Shown one piece after another: positions 6,104 through 14,890 of a stretch of 36,108 nt of DNA. Source of the DNA: Pseudomonas bohemica. GTDB taxonomy: Bacteria; Pseudomonadota; Gammaproteobacteria; Pseudomonadales; Pseudomonadaceae. Below the pieces are notes generated by a model, which saw only the letters and a list, made by a program, of their open reading frames with translations, was not told the origin of the DNA and ran no database searches. The stretch spans positions 1 to 36,108 of the forward strand of contig NZ_NKHL01000105.1 in the NCBI RefSeq assembly GCF_002934685.1, in the 5' to 3' direction. The translations under genes were made by a program, and so were the position numbers. Each line of letters starts with the position of its first letter. Within the stretch, counting starts at the first letter, position 1.

Positions 6104-8359
6104 TTGACCCCCAGCGAGGACCCACTCCAAAGCGCAATCGACAACTGCGCTCGCGAGCCGATCCAGATTCCCGGCAGTATTCAGCCCCAGGGTTTCCTGC
6201 TGGTCATCGACGAGGCGACGATGACCATCGGCCAGGTCAGCGCCAACGTTTTCAGTTGGCTGGGCCTGCCGCCAGAAGCATTGATCGGTGCTGCATTGCT
6301 GTGTGTTGTCGACGATTGCCAGCGTTTGCTGGATCGTCTGGCAGTGCTGCCTGAAGATGACCCCAACCCGTTCCATGTCGGCGACGTGCGTTTTCTCGAG
6401 GGCACCCGCGCCGGCATGCCGATGGCGATGATGGTGCATCGACACGATCAGGTGCTGATTGCCGAATTCGAGCCGGCCAGCGACATGAGCTCGGCCTACG
6501 GCAACGTCTATCCGCTGATGCGCACCTTCATCAGCCAGATGGAAGAAACCGAGACCATCGAGGCGTTGAGTCAGCGTTCGGTCTCGGAGGTCAAGCGCAT
6601 CACTGGTTTCGGGCGGGTCAAGGCCTATCGTTTCGACGCCGAAGGCAATGGCCTGGTCAACGCCGAGGTGGCCGATGAGGGCTATCCGAGCTATCTGGGG
6701 TTGAGCTTCCCGGCCAGCGATATTCCCGCGCAGGCCAGGGCCTTGTACCTGGCCAACCGCATTCGCGTCATCGAGGATGCCGACTACCAGCCTTCGCCGC
6801 TGGTGCCGCCCAACAACCCGATGACTGGCGCGCCGCTGGACTTGAGTTTCGCGACGCTGCGCAGCGTATCGCCGGTGCATTTGCAGTACATGCGCAACAT
6901 GCAGACCCTGGCGTCGATGTCGATTTCCATCGTCGTGCGCGGTGAGTTGTGGGGGCTGATTTCCTGCCACCATGCGACCCCGCGGCCGGTGAGTTTCCAG
7001 ACCCGGACCGCCTGCGAACTGCTGGGCAGCGTATTGTCCCTGCAGATCGAAACCAAGGAAGCCCAGGCCAGGACCCAGCGCATGCTCAGCCTGCGTCGGC
7101 AAATCGTGCAGATGCTCGCGTCAATGGCCGATCTGGACAACGTGATGGACGGCTTGCGGGCGATGCCTGAGGTGCTGTTGTCGTTCGTCGAGGCGTCGGG
7201 GGCGGCAGTGATCTCCGAATCGACGCTGGATGTCTACGGCCAGACGCCGGATCGCGAGCAGATTCAGGCGCTGACTCAATGGTTGAGTCAGCGCGACGCT
7301 CATGAGGTGTTTCAGTCGGACAATGTCGGCCGCGATATCCCTGAGTTGCCAGAACTGAGCCAATCGGTCAGCGGTGTTCTGGCGATGGCCATTTCCGAGC
7401 TGCATTCGAACTACATCATCTGGTTCCGCACCGAGCAGGCTCGCGTGGTCAACTGGGCCGGCAAACCGGAAAAAGTCGTCAGCGACAGCGGTTCACTTAG
7501 CCCGCGCCACAGTTTCGCGCTCTGGCAGCAAACCATGCGTGGTTTCTCCCGCCCCTGGGATGAGCTGGACACCGAAGGCGTGGTGGAATTGCGGACCGCA
7601 GTACTGGGCATCGTGCTGCGCAAGGCCGAGGAAATGGCTGCGCTGGCCGAGGAGTTGAAGAAGTCCAACAAGGAACTCGAAGCGTTCTCCTACAGCGTGT
7701 CCCACGACCTGCGCGCGCCGCTGCGCCACATCGCCGGCTACGCCGAGTTGCTGAGCGACATCGAAGGCAGCAAGCTCTCCGAGCGGGGTATGCGCTTTCT
7801 GGACAACATCTGTGAGTCGGCACGCTTCGCCGGTACGCTGGTGGACAACCTCTTGAGCTTCTCGCAAATGGGCCGCTCGGCCATGCGTTATTCGGAGGTC
7901 GACCTGAATGCCATGGTCGAGTCCATCCGCCGGGAAATGCTGCCGGACTACGAAGGCCGCGACTTGCAATGGCGCATCCCGGAGCCACTGCCAGTGGTGA
8001 TCGCCGACGCCGCGTTCCTGCACCTGGCGATGCGCAATCTGCTGTCCAATGCCATCAAGTACAGCCGCACGCAACAGGCCGCCGTGATCGAGATCGGCAG
8101 TTACGAGGAAGAAGGCAAAGTCGTGGTGTATATCCGCGATAACGGCGTGGGCTTCGACATGCAGTACGCCAGCAAGCTGTTCGGCGTGTTCCAGCGCCTG
8201 CACCGGATGGAAGAATTCGAAGGCACCGGGATAGGGCTGGCCAGCGTACGCCGGATCATCGAACGCCAGGACGGTTCGGTGTGGGCGCATAGCGCGTTGG
8301 GGCAGGGAGCCACATTTTATTTTGCGCTGCCCAAGCGCAGTCTCACTGTAACCCTTTGA
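6104..8359 (+). CDS. bphP: Bacteriophytochrome sensor histidine kinase
   Basis: This 751-residue red/far-red photoreceptor has PAS (about 15-120), GAF (about 135-315), PHY (about 325-505), HisKA and HATPase domains. The biliverdin-attaching Cys15 lies just before EPIQIPG. The GAF pocket keeps PASDIP (Asp206), SPVH (His259) and SCHH (His289), and the PHY tongue shows WFRTEQ and SPRHSF. The kinase H box is SVSHDLRAPLRH (His534), with N box RNLLSNAIKY and G boxes DNGVGFD and GTGIGLA. A TTG at 6104 is taken as the start because AAGGAG (6090-6095) lies 8 bases before it; a GTG at 6071 is possible but lacks such a site. One oddity is IQPQG where the family usually has IQPHG. No heme oxygenase gene is nearby, so biliverdin must come from elsewhere. 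Confidence 0.95.
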   Translation: MTPSEDPLQSAIDNCAREPIQIPGSIQPQGFLLVIDEATMTIGQVSANVFSWLGLPPEALIGAALLCVVDDCQRLLDRLAVLPEDDPNPFHVGDVRFLEGTRAGMPMAMMVHRHDQVLIAEFEPASDMSSAYGNVYPLMRTFISQMEETETIEALSQRSVSEVKRITGFGRVKAYRFDAEGNGLVNAEVADEGYPSYLGLSFPASDIPAQARALYLANRIRVIEDADYQPSPLVPPNNPMTGAPLDLSFATLRSVSPVHLQYMRNMQTLASMSISIVVRGELWGLISCHHATPRPVSFQTRTACELLGSVLSLQIETKEAQARTQRMLSLRRQIVQMLASMADLDNVMDGLRAMPEVLLSFVEASGAAVISESTLDVYGQTPDREQIQALTQWLSQRDAHEVFQSDNVGRDIPELPELSQSVSGVLAMAISELHSNYIIWFRTEQARVVNWAGKPEKVVSDSGSLSPRHSFALWQQTMRGFSRPWDELDTEGVVELRTAVLGIVLRKAEEMAALAEELKKSNKELEAFSYSVSHDLRAPLRHIAGYAELLSDIEGSKLSERGMRFLDNICESARFAGTLVDNLLSFSQMGRSAMRYSEVDLNAMVESIRREMLPDYEGRDLQWRIPEPLPVVIADAAFLHLAMRNLLSNAIKYSRTQQAAVIEIGSYEEEGKVVVYIRDNGVGFDMQYASKLFGVFQRLHRMEEFEGTGIGLASVRRIIERQDGSVWAHSALGQGATFYFALPKRSLTVTL

Positions 8360-8378
8360 GTGTTCGAGGAGACGCCCA

Positions 8379-8840
8379 ATGCTCAAGCCCATTCTTCTGG
8401 TGGAAGATAATCCCAACGATCTGGAGCTGACCCTCGTCGCTCTGGAGCGTAGCCAGTTGGCCAACGAAGTGATCGTATTGCGTGACGGCGCCGAGGCGCT
8501 GGACTATCTCTTCCGGCGAAACCATTATCATGACCGCGCGGCGGGTAACCCGACGGTGCTGTTACTTGACTTGAAACTGCCGAAAATCGATGGTCTGGAA
8601 GTGCTCAAGGCCATCCGCGACAACGATGATTTACGCAGCATTCCTGTGGTGATGCTGACCTCTTCTCGCGAGGAGCCGGATTTGCAACGCGCGTACGCGT
8701 TGGGAGTGAACGCTTACGTGGTCAAGCCGGTCGAATTCAAGGAGTTCGTCTCGGCAATCTCCGATCTGGGGATTTTCTGGGCCGTTCTCAACGAGCCGCC
8801 GCCAGGTTCATTGCGACTGACACGCCGTCCGGGCTCCTGA
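8379..8840 (+). CDS. Single-domain response regulator of the phytochrome (Rcp1/BphR type)
   Basis: This 153-residue protein is a lone receiver domain: acidic pocket LVEDNPND (Glu9, Asp10), acceptor Asp64 in LLLDLKLP, switch Thr94/Ser95 in MLTSS and conserved Lys116 in VVKP. Length, the LVEDNPNDLEL start and position right after a phytochrome match the CheY-like regulators that accept phosphate from bacteriophytochromes. There is no output domain, so it must act by protein contact or as a phosphate shuttle. GAGGAG (8366-8371) precedes the ATG by 7 bases and only 19 bases separate it from bphP, so the two are co-transcribed. Confidence 0.93.
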   Translation: MLKPILLVEDNPNDLELTLVALERSQLANEVIVLRDGAEALDYLFRRNHYHDRAAGNPTVLLLDLKLPKIDGLEVLKAIRDNDDLRSIPVVMLTSSREEPDLQRAYALGVNAYVVKPVEFKEFVSAISDLGIFWAVLNEPPPGSLRLTRRPGS

Positions 8841-8918
8841 GCTGTCTGGACTCATGGCCTGATCTGTCCCGCGACATGCTGGCGGCGAAGGCCTTCGCGC
8901 AATAAATGACGACTATTC

Positions 8919-11312
8919 ATGCCGCTATCGCTACTCAAGTTGCTTCTGGTTGAAGACAGTCCGCATGACGCTGAACTGACGCTGCTCGTGCTGGAGAACA
9001 GTGGGCTCAAAATCGACGCCACCCTGGTCTATAACCATCAGGACGTGGAGCGGGAGCTGCTGGCCCGGCGTTTCGACCTTATTCTCAGCGATTATCTCCT
9101 GCCCGGTTCGTCCGGCCCCGAGGTCCTCAACACGGCGTTGCGACTTGCCCCGCAAACGCCGTTCATTTTCCTTTCAGGTATTTTCGGTGAGCAGCACGCG
9201 GTCGAAATGATGCGCATGGGCGCCATCGACTACGTGCTCAAGCAAAACCTGAAAATGCTGCCCAAGGCTGTGGTTCGCGCCGTTTCCGAGGTTCGTGAGC
9301 GGGAGAAGCGTCAGTACGCCGAAGCGACCCTGCAAGACGCCGAGGTGCGCGCGCACCTGGCGATCGAGGCCGCGGAAATGGGTGTCTGGACCTACGATCC
9401 GCGCACCGAAACCCTGCTCTGGGACGAACGCTGCAAAACCCTTTACGGTTTGCCGGCCGACGCGCCGGTGAGCATGGCCTTCATGTTTTCCCGCTGCCAC
9501 CCGGACGACCGCGATCTGCTGCAAAGCAAGGTCATGGCGGCGCTGGCGGCTGACACCGGATTCCAGATCGAACACCGGCTGCTGGTGGATGGCGACGCCG
9601 AGCGTTGGGTGTTCTCCAATGGCCGCTCGCTGTTCGAAGACGGCAAGTGCGTGCGCTTCACTGGAGTGATGCAAGACATCAGCGAGCGTAAACAGGCGAC
9701 ACAGGCGCTGCATCAACTCAACGAGATTCTCGGTGAGCGAGTGGTGCAGCGAACCCGGGAACGGGACCGCACGTGGGAGCTGTCACGGGAATTGCTCGGC
9801 GTGCTGCGCTTTGACATGACCCCGATTGCCCTCAACCCGGCCTGGGAAGCAACGCTTGGCTGGACCCGTGCGGATTTCGACGCACAGTCGCTGGGCGAGC
9901 TGATCCACCTTGATGACCTGGAAGCCACGCTGCGCGAGACCGCCAGCGTCGCCCAAGGCAACGTGACGACGCGTTTCGTCAACCGCATGCGCCACGCCGA
10001 CGGAGGGTTCCGCTGGCTGTCCTGGACCATCGTGCCAGACGAGGGCCTGATGTACGCTGCCGTGCGCGACATCACCAGCGAGCGCGCGGTGGTCGATGAA
10101 CTGGCGGCGACCAACAAGCGTTTGCGCGATCAGATCAAAGAACGCGAGCGGGTCGAAGCCGCCTTGCAGCAGATGCAAAGACTGGAGGTGGTCGGGCAGC
10201 TGACCGCCGGGGTTGCCCACGACTTCAACAATTTGCTGACGGTTATCCTGACCAGCGCTAACTTCCTGGCACGGGACCTGGAAAAAGGCGTGTTCACCAA
10301 ATCACCCCAGCGCTTGCAGAATATTCGCTCGGCAGGCGAGCGCGGCGCCAAGTTGACCAGCCAGTTGCTGTCGTTCTCTCGACGTCAGCGGCTGGAGCCG
10401 GTGGCGCTCAATCTCAACGACACCATTGGCGGCATGCGCGAGCTGTTGGGACGGGCACTGGGCGGCAGCGTCTGGGTGGAAACGGAAATGGCTGATGATC
10501 TGTGGAGCGCGCTGGTGGATCCGACGCAGACCGAGATGATCATCCTCAACCTGGCGATCAACGCCCGCGATGCCATGGCCCAGGGTGGTCAGCTGCGTCT
10601 GAGCACCGGGAACGAGATCGTCTATCGCTTGCCGCAACGACCTGAAGACCCGGATCCCGGCGCTTACGTGGTGCTCTCGGTCAGTGACTCGGGCTGCGGC
10701 ATGAGCGAGCAGGTTTTGGCCAAGGCATTCGAGCCGTTCTTCACCACCAAGGCGGTGGGCAAGGGCTCGGGACTGGGGCTGGCGCAAGTCTTCGGCTTCG
10801 CCAAACAGTCCGGCGGTGGGGTGAGTATCGACACCGCCGAAAACGCCGGAACCACGATTAAGGTGTTCCTGCCCAGTATCGCCCGGATCGCCAACCCGGT
10901 GATAAGCCTTTCGGACATGCCTGGCCATGCCAACCCGGACGATCTGCATCGCACTGTTCTGCTGGTGGACGACGACCCGGACGTGCGCTCGGTGACGGCG
11001 ATGATGCTCAGTTCATTGGGCTATTCAGTGGTAGAAGCGGAGAACGGCGACGACGCGCTGAAGAAGATCGACACCGGCATCGACCTGGTCCTCACCGATT
11101 TCGCCATGCCCAACATGACCGGAGCCGAATTGGCGGAGATTGTCAGACGCGACCATCCGGAGTTGCCGATCATGTTCATCACCGGTTTTGCCGACATCGA
11201 TATTCTCGATGTCGACCAGCAGTTGATCGTGCAGAAGCCCTACAAGGAAGAGGAACTGGCGCGCAAGCTGGCGAATGTATTGATGAAGGCGGGGGCGGGG
11301 GTCGCTTCGTAA
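8919..11312 (+). CDS. Hybrid histidine kinase, REC-PAS-PAS-HisKA-HATPase-REC
   Basis: This 797-residue soluble protein has an N-terminal receiver (about 6-125, acceptor Asp58, Lys108), two PAS domains (about 145-260 and 285-395), a HisKA domain with H box AHDFNN (His434), a HATPase domain (N box AINARDAM, G1 DSGCGM, G2 GSGLGLAQ) and a C-terminal receiver (about 675-790, acceptor Asp727, Lys in VQKPY). It has the same receiver-at-both-ends plan as the kinase at 4009-5949. It starts 78 bases after the single receiver and could take phosphate from the phytochrome. No strong ribosome binding site precedes the ATG; translation may be weak or coupled. No phosphotransfer (Hpt) domain is visible in it or nearby. 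Confidence 0.9.
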   Translation: MPLSLLKLLLVEDSPHDAELTLLVLENSGLKIDATLVYNHQDVERELLARRFDLILSDYLLPGSSGPEVLNTALRLAPQTPFIFLSGIFGEQHAVEMMRMGAIDYVLKQNLKMLPKAVVRAVSEVREREKRQYAEATLQDAEVRAHLAIEAAEMGVWTYDPRTETLLWDERCKTLYGLPADAPVSMAFMFSRCHPDDRDLLQSKVMAALAADTGFQIEHRLLVDGDAERWVFSNGRSLFEDGKCVRFTGVMQDISERKQATQALHQLNEILGERVVQRTRERDRTWELSRELLGVLRFDMTPIALNPAWEATLGWTRADFDAQSLGELIHLDDLEATLRETASVAQGNVTTRFVNRMRHADGGFRWLSWTIVPDEGLMYAAVRDITSERAVVDELAATNKRLRDQIKERERVEAALQQMQRLEVVGQLTAGVAHDFNNLLTVILTSANFLARDLEKGVFTKSPQRLQNIRSAGERGAKLTSQLLSFSRRQRLEPVALNLNDTIGGMRELLGRALGGSVWVETEMADDLWSALVDPTQTEMIILNLAINARDAMAQGGQLRLSTGNEIVYRLPQRPEDPDPGAYVVLSVSDSGCGMSEQVLAKAFEPFFTTKAVGKGSGLGLAQVFGFAKQSGGGVSIDTAENAGTTIKVFLPSIARIANPVISLSDMPGHANPDDLHRTVLLVDDDPDVRSVTAMMLSSLGYSVVEAENGDDALKKIDTGIDLVLTDFAMPNMTGAELAEIVRRDHPELPIMFITGFADIDILDVDQQLIVQKPYKEEELARKLANVLMKAGAGVAS

Positions 11313-11420
11313 GCGGTCTGCGCCGCTCCGTGCAACAGTCCGGCGTGCTGCCAGCGGCGGCATTGAAATCGCTGCCGCCGGCGGCCTTGCTACACGATGA
11401 GCCGTTGCGTCGTGCTCTGT

Positions 11421-11762
11421 TCAATCCTCTCGCGTCAGCACTTCCAACAGTTCGATTTCGAAAATCAGGTTTGAATGCGGCTTGATGCGGGTGCCCATGC
11501 TGCGTTCGCCATAGGCCAGGTGTGAGGGCACCAGCAGTTTGCGTTTGCCGCCAACCTTCATGCCCATCAGGCCCTGATCCCAACCCTTGATCACCCGACC
11601 GGTGCCAATCACGCATTGAAACGGCTTGCCGCGCTCCGAGGATGAATCGAACACCGTGCCGTCTTCCAGTGTGCCGGTGTATTGCGTGGTGATCAGCGCG
11701 CCCTTGACCGCCGCTTTGCCGGTGCCTTCCAGCAGCTCGATGATCTGTAGTTCGTCGTTCAT
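11421..11762 (-). CDS. FKBP-type peptidyl-prolyl cis-trans isomerase
   Basis: This 113-residue protein is a single FKBP domain without a signal peptide, so it is probably cytoplasmic; the family speeds cis-trans isomerisation of X-Pro bonds during folding. Typical motifs are VKGALITTQYTGTLEDG, TVFDSS, VIKGWDQGL, the LAYGER loop and a closing LIFEIELLEV strand. It faces the end of the hybrid kinase gene (convergent) and is separated from the aldehyde dehydrogenase gene upstream by a strong terminator, so it should have its own promoter; none stands out. Confidence 0.93.
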   Translation of the reverse strand: MNDELQIIELLEGTGKAAVKGALITTQYTGTLEDGTVFDSSSERGKPFQCVIGTGRVIKGWDQGLMGMKVGGKRKLLVPSHLAYGERSMGTRIKPHSNLIFEIELLEVLTRED

Positions 11763-11841
11763 GTCATGTCCGTAACGGGGTAAATAAGCTGGCGGCGATG
11801 CTAATGGCCCGCGTCGCCGCTGGCAATGCCTGCTGCGGGCA

Positions 11842-11880
11842 TAAAAAAACGGCGCGTCCTGTGCGGGACGCGCCGTTTTT
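11842..11880 (-). terminator. Strong rho-independent terminator after the aldehyde dehydrogenase gene
   Basis: A perfect 15-bp stem (11845-11859 with 11866-11880, GC core GGCGCGTCC) and a 6-base loop are followed on the minus strand by a run of seven T. It lies 22 bases after the aldehyde dehydrogenase stop. The stem itself ends in A/T tracts on both sides, so it may also act weakly on plus-strand read-through. Confidence 0.9.
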
Positions 11881-11902
11881 CGTTTAGCGGATCAAGCGCG
11901 CA

Positions 11903-13486
11903 TCAAGCGATGACGTCGCTGCTCCACTCGCCATTGACCAAGCGTTTCAAGCCCAGCGGGTTGGCGTTTTGCAGCGCCGCGGGCAGCAGGCTGTCCGGGT
12001 AGTTCTGATAGCAGACCGGACGCAGGAAGCGGTCGATCGCCAAGGTGCCGACGGACGTGCCGCGAGCGTCTGAGGTCGCTGGATACGGACCGCCGTGGAC
12101 CATGGCGTCGGACACTTCCACGCCAGTCGGGTAGCCGTTGACCAGAATACGACCGACCTTCTCTTCCAGCACCGGCACCAGCCATTGGTACTTCTGCAAA
12201 TCGGCGGTTTCACCGATCAGCGTGGCCGTCAGTTGACCGCGCAAGGCCAGCAGGGCGGCTTTCAGTTCAGCGTCGTCGGCGACTTCGATCAGCAGCGTGG
12301 TCGGGCCGAAGACTTCTTCCTGCAGCAATTCGTCGCCATTGAGCAGCATGCTCACATCAGCCTTGAATAGTTGCGCCTGGGCCTGACGGCCTTCCTGCGG
12401 TTTGCCCGCCAGGTGGGTGACGCTTGGGTGGTCCAGCAGCTTCTGCACGCCCTTGCTGTAGCTGCGCAGGCCGCCCTCGTTGAGCATGGTCTGCGCCGCC
12501 TGTCCACCCATGTGGTCTTTGAGCTGCTCGGTGAACGCGGTCAGGGCAGGGGAACGAATACCGATCACCACGCCGGGGTTGGTGCAGAACTGGCCGGCGC
12601 CCATGACCACGGAGCCTGCCAGTTCGCCAGCGATGGTCGCGCCACGGGCGGCCAGTGCGCCTGGCAGCAGGACTACCGGGTTAATGCTCGACATCTCGGC
12701 GAACACCGGGATCGGTTGCGCACGTTCCGCCGCCAGCTTGCACAGGGCGTTACCGCCGTGCAGGGAACCGGTGAAGCCGACGCCTTGAATGGCCGGGTGC
12801 TTGACCAGCCCTTCGCCCACTCCGCTGCCGAAGATCATGTTGAACACGCCCTTGGGCATGCCGGTTTTCTCGGCGGCGCGGACGATCGCCTGGCCCACCA
12901 GATCGGCGGTCGCCATGTGGCCGCTGTGGGCCTTGACCACCACCGGGCAACCGGCGGCCAGTGCAGAGGCGGTGTCGCCCCCGGCTGTGGAGAATGCCAG
13001 CGGGAAGTTACTGGCGCCGAACACTGCGATAGGGCCTACCCCAATGCGGTACTGACGCAGGTCGACCCGTGGCAGTGGCTTGCGATCCGGCAGCGCCTGA
13101 TCGATGCGCGCGCCGAGGAAGTCGCCGCGACGCAGCACTTTGGCGAACAGGCGCATCTGGCCGCTGGTGCGACCACGCTCACCTTGGATACGACCGGCAG
13201 GCAATGCAGTTTCCTGACAAACCAGCGCAACGAAGTCATCGCCCAGCGCGTCCAGTTCGTCGGCAATGGCGTCGAGGAACTCCGCGCGGCGAGCCGGGCT
13301 CAGCTGGCGGTATTGGAGGAAAGCTTCTTTGGCAGCCAGGGCCGCGGCGTCGATTTCGCCGTCGGTGGCTTGATGGAAGGTGTAGGGCAGGGCTTGGCCA
13401 GTGGTGGCATCCAGACTCTTGTGGCGCGCTTCACCGAGGCCGCTACGGGCGCCACCGATGAAGTTCTGGCCGAGAACATTAGGCAT
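11903..13486 (-). CDS. NAD(P)-dependent aldehyde dehydrogenase, 2-oxoglutarate semialdehyde type
   Basis: This 527-residue enzyme belongs to the aldehyde dehydrogenase superfamily and most resembles the type that oxidises 2,5-dioxopentanoate (alpha-ketoglutarate semialdehyde) to 2-oxoglutarate in hydroxyproline, glucarate and pentose breakdown. Visible active-site residues are Asn160 in GASNFP, Lys185, Glu264 in VFAEMSS and nucleophile Cys301 in GQFCTNPG. Its length (about 525) and the MPNVLGQNFIGG start fit that subfamily. AGGAG precedes the ATG at good spacing. No dehydratase or transporter of a sugar-acid pathway flanks it, so the actual substrate is open. It is followed by a terminator and preceded by a candidate promoter (13606-13634). 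Confidence 0.87.
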   Translation of the reverse strand: MPNVLGQNFIGGARSGLGEARHKSLDATTGQALPYTFHQATDGEIDAAALAAKEAFLQYRQLSPARRAEFLDAIADELDALGDDFVALVCQETALPAGRIQGERGRTSGQMRLFAKVLRRGDFLGARIDQALPDRKPLPRVDLRQYRIGVGPIAVFGASNFPLAFSTAGGDTASALAAGCPVVVKAHSGHMATADLVGQAIVRAAEKTGMPKGVFNMIFGSGVGEGLVKHPAIQGVGFTGSLHGGNALCKLAAERAQPIPVFAEMSSINPVVLLPGALAARGATIAGELAGSVVMGAGQFCTNPGVVIGIRSPALTAFTEQLKDHMGGQAAQTMLNEGGLRSYSKGVQKLLDHPSVTHLAGKPQEGRQAQAQLFKADVSMLLNGDELLQEEVFGPTTLLIEVADDAELKAALLALRGQLTATLIGETADLQKYQWLVPVLEEKVGRILVNGYPTGVEVSDAMVHGGPYPATSDARGTSVGTLAIDRFLRPVCYQNYPDSLLPAALQNANPLGLKRLVNGEWSSDVIA

Positions 13487-13605
13487 CTGCTTCTCCTGTT
13501 ATTTTTGGGTCGAAACGATCAGGCGGTGCGCCTGACAGGGAATCCGTGAGGTTGCATGAAGCGTGAAGACGAAAAGGCCCGAAGGGTCATCGAAAGTTAA
13601 CAGAC

Positions 13606-13634
13606 ATCATATAACTGCAATTTTATACCCGCAA
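13606..13634 (-). promoter_or_regulatory. Candidate promoter of the aldehyde dehydrogenase gene
   Basis: On the minus strand TTGCGG (13634-13629), a 17-base spacer and TATGAT (13611-13606) lie about 120 bases before the start codon. The patch is AT-rich compared with its surroundings, and GTTA...TAAC ends (13596-13614) give it weak dyad symmetry that could hold an operator. Confidence 0.4.
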
Positions 13635-13680
13635 GGTGTGCACATTCGGCACGCACCACGGGTCGGCGCCAAGCGCACGC

Positions 13681-13706
13681 CTTGTAGGCGCGGGCTTAGC
13701 CGCGCT
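13681..13706. repeat. REP-like palindrome
   Basis: TTGTAGGCGCGGGCTTAGC resembles the TGTAGGAGCGxGCTTGC repeats scattered between Pseudomonas genes. GCGCGG (13688-13693) pairs with CCGCGC (13700-13705) around a GCTTAG loop. It sits between two minus-strand genes, after the Gfo/Idh gene. Confidence 0.5.
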
Positions 13707-13783
13707 GCGCAATGTATGACACCGCGAAGGTGACCGACAGTACACCATCGCGGGTAAGTTGCTCTACAGATTGCAAGCCGGAG

Positions 13784-14890
13784 TCAGGCGTTTGGCTCGT
13801 CGGTATTGATGTATGGCGGCACCTTGGCCAACGGCAGCCTGCGCGCCTGCTCGATGCTGATGCCGGGACGCTGCGGCAGCGGCTCCAGCTTCTGTGGCTG
13901 TCCGGTGGTCAACGCGCGTTCCACGGCAGCAACGATACGCACATCGCGCCAACCTTCATCGCCATCCGGCTCAGGCTCGCGATCCTGCAGGATGCAACCG
14001 GAAAAATACTGAGTCTCGCCGCCGAACTGGTCGACCACCGGATGACTGTGTTCGGTGGTCGTGCCGTCGATGGTCGCCCTGTACGCAATCGCCACGCCTT
14101 CACCAAAGCCAAAACACGGCGAGGCCTCGAATTCACCTTTGGTGCCGATCAACTGGAAGCGCTCGCTGGAAGGCAGGCTGTAGCTGACGGTAAAGGTCGC
14201 CAGCCGTTCTTCGGCGAAGCGCAGGGTTATGTTCACGGTGTCGAAGGTATTGATATCCCGCCCTGGCGTCTTGACCCCGACGGCGTGCACCTCCAGAGGT
14301 TCTGCACCGAACAGGCTGCGCACGGCATTGATCGGATACGGCCCCATATCGGCGACCGGACCGGCAGCAAAGCCGCTTTGCATGCGGTGGTTGGCAGGGT
14401 CGGTGGTCTGGGCGAACGTCGCAGTGAACAGGCGCGGCTCACCGATATCTCCGGACCTCACGCGGTTGACCATTTCCAAGGTACCGGGCTCGAAATGCAG
14501 GCGGTAGGCGACCATCAACTTGGCGCCCGAACGCTTCGCGGCTTCGGCGATGGCCAGGCAGTCCTCTTCGCTGGCAGCCATTGGCTTTTCCAGCAGAACG
14601 TGGATGCCGGCCTCCAAGGCCGGAACGGCGAATTCGCGGTGGCGGAAGTTGGGCGTTGCCAGGTAGATCGCGTCGATTTCGCCCGAGCCCAGCAGGGTGG
14701 GGAAATCGTCGTAGTGATAACTCTTGAGGTCGTAGAGGGCCGCAAGCTCGTCGGCTTTGACCGGATCCCCAGTGACCAGCGCAGTCATCACCGAGTTGTC
14801 GGTTTGCTCCAGTCCTGGCATGAAAGCGCCTTGGGAAATCCAGCCGCCTGCGACGACTGCGTAACGAACCTTGCCGTTTGAATCAGGCAT
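13784..14890 (-). CDS. Gfo/Idh/MocA family NAD(P)-dependent oxidoreductase
   Basis: This 368-residue protein has an N-terminal Rossmann domain (about 8-130) and a C-terminal alpha/beta domain of the glucose-fructose oxidoreductase type. Evidence is the nucleotide-binding start VAGGWISQGAF, the family motif LLEKPMA near residue 100, IYLATPN, and GPVADMGPYPINAVR in the catalytic region. Such enzymes oxidise or reduce sugars, inositols or related polyols; the substrate cannot be read here. GGAGG lies 7 bases before the ATG. It sits downstream of the MocR gene with a 250-base gap, so it is probably transcribed on its own. Confidence 0.88.
   Translation of the reverse strand: MPDSNGKVRYAVVAGGWISQGAFMPGLEQTDNSVMTALVTGDPVKADELAALYDLKSYHYDDFPTLLGSGEIDAIYLATPNFRHREFAVPALEAGIHVLLEKPMAASEEDCLAIAEAAKRSGAKLMVAYRLHFEPGTLEMVNRVRSGDIGEPRLFTATFAQTTDPANHRMQSGFAAGPVADMGPYPINAVRSLFGAEPLEVHAVGVKTPGRDINTFDTVNITLRFAEERLATFTVSYSLPSSERFQLIGTKGEFEASPCFGFGEGVAIAYRATIDGTTTEHSHPVVDQFGGETQYFSGCILQDREPEPDGDEGWRDVRIVAAVERALTTGQPQKLEPLPQRPGISIEQARRLPLAKVPPYINTDEPNA

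Noticed and set aside
12371..14881. Two long plus-strand open frames (12371-13549 and 13712-14881)
   Set aside because: They mirror the aldehyde dehydrogenase and Gfo/Idh genes, whose catalytic motifs are plain on the other strand.
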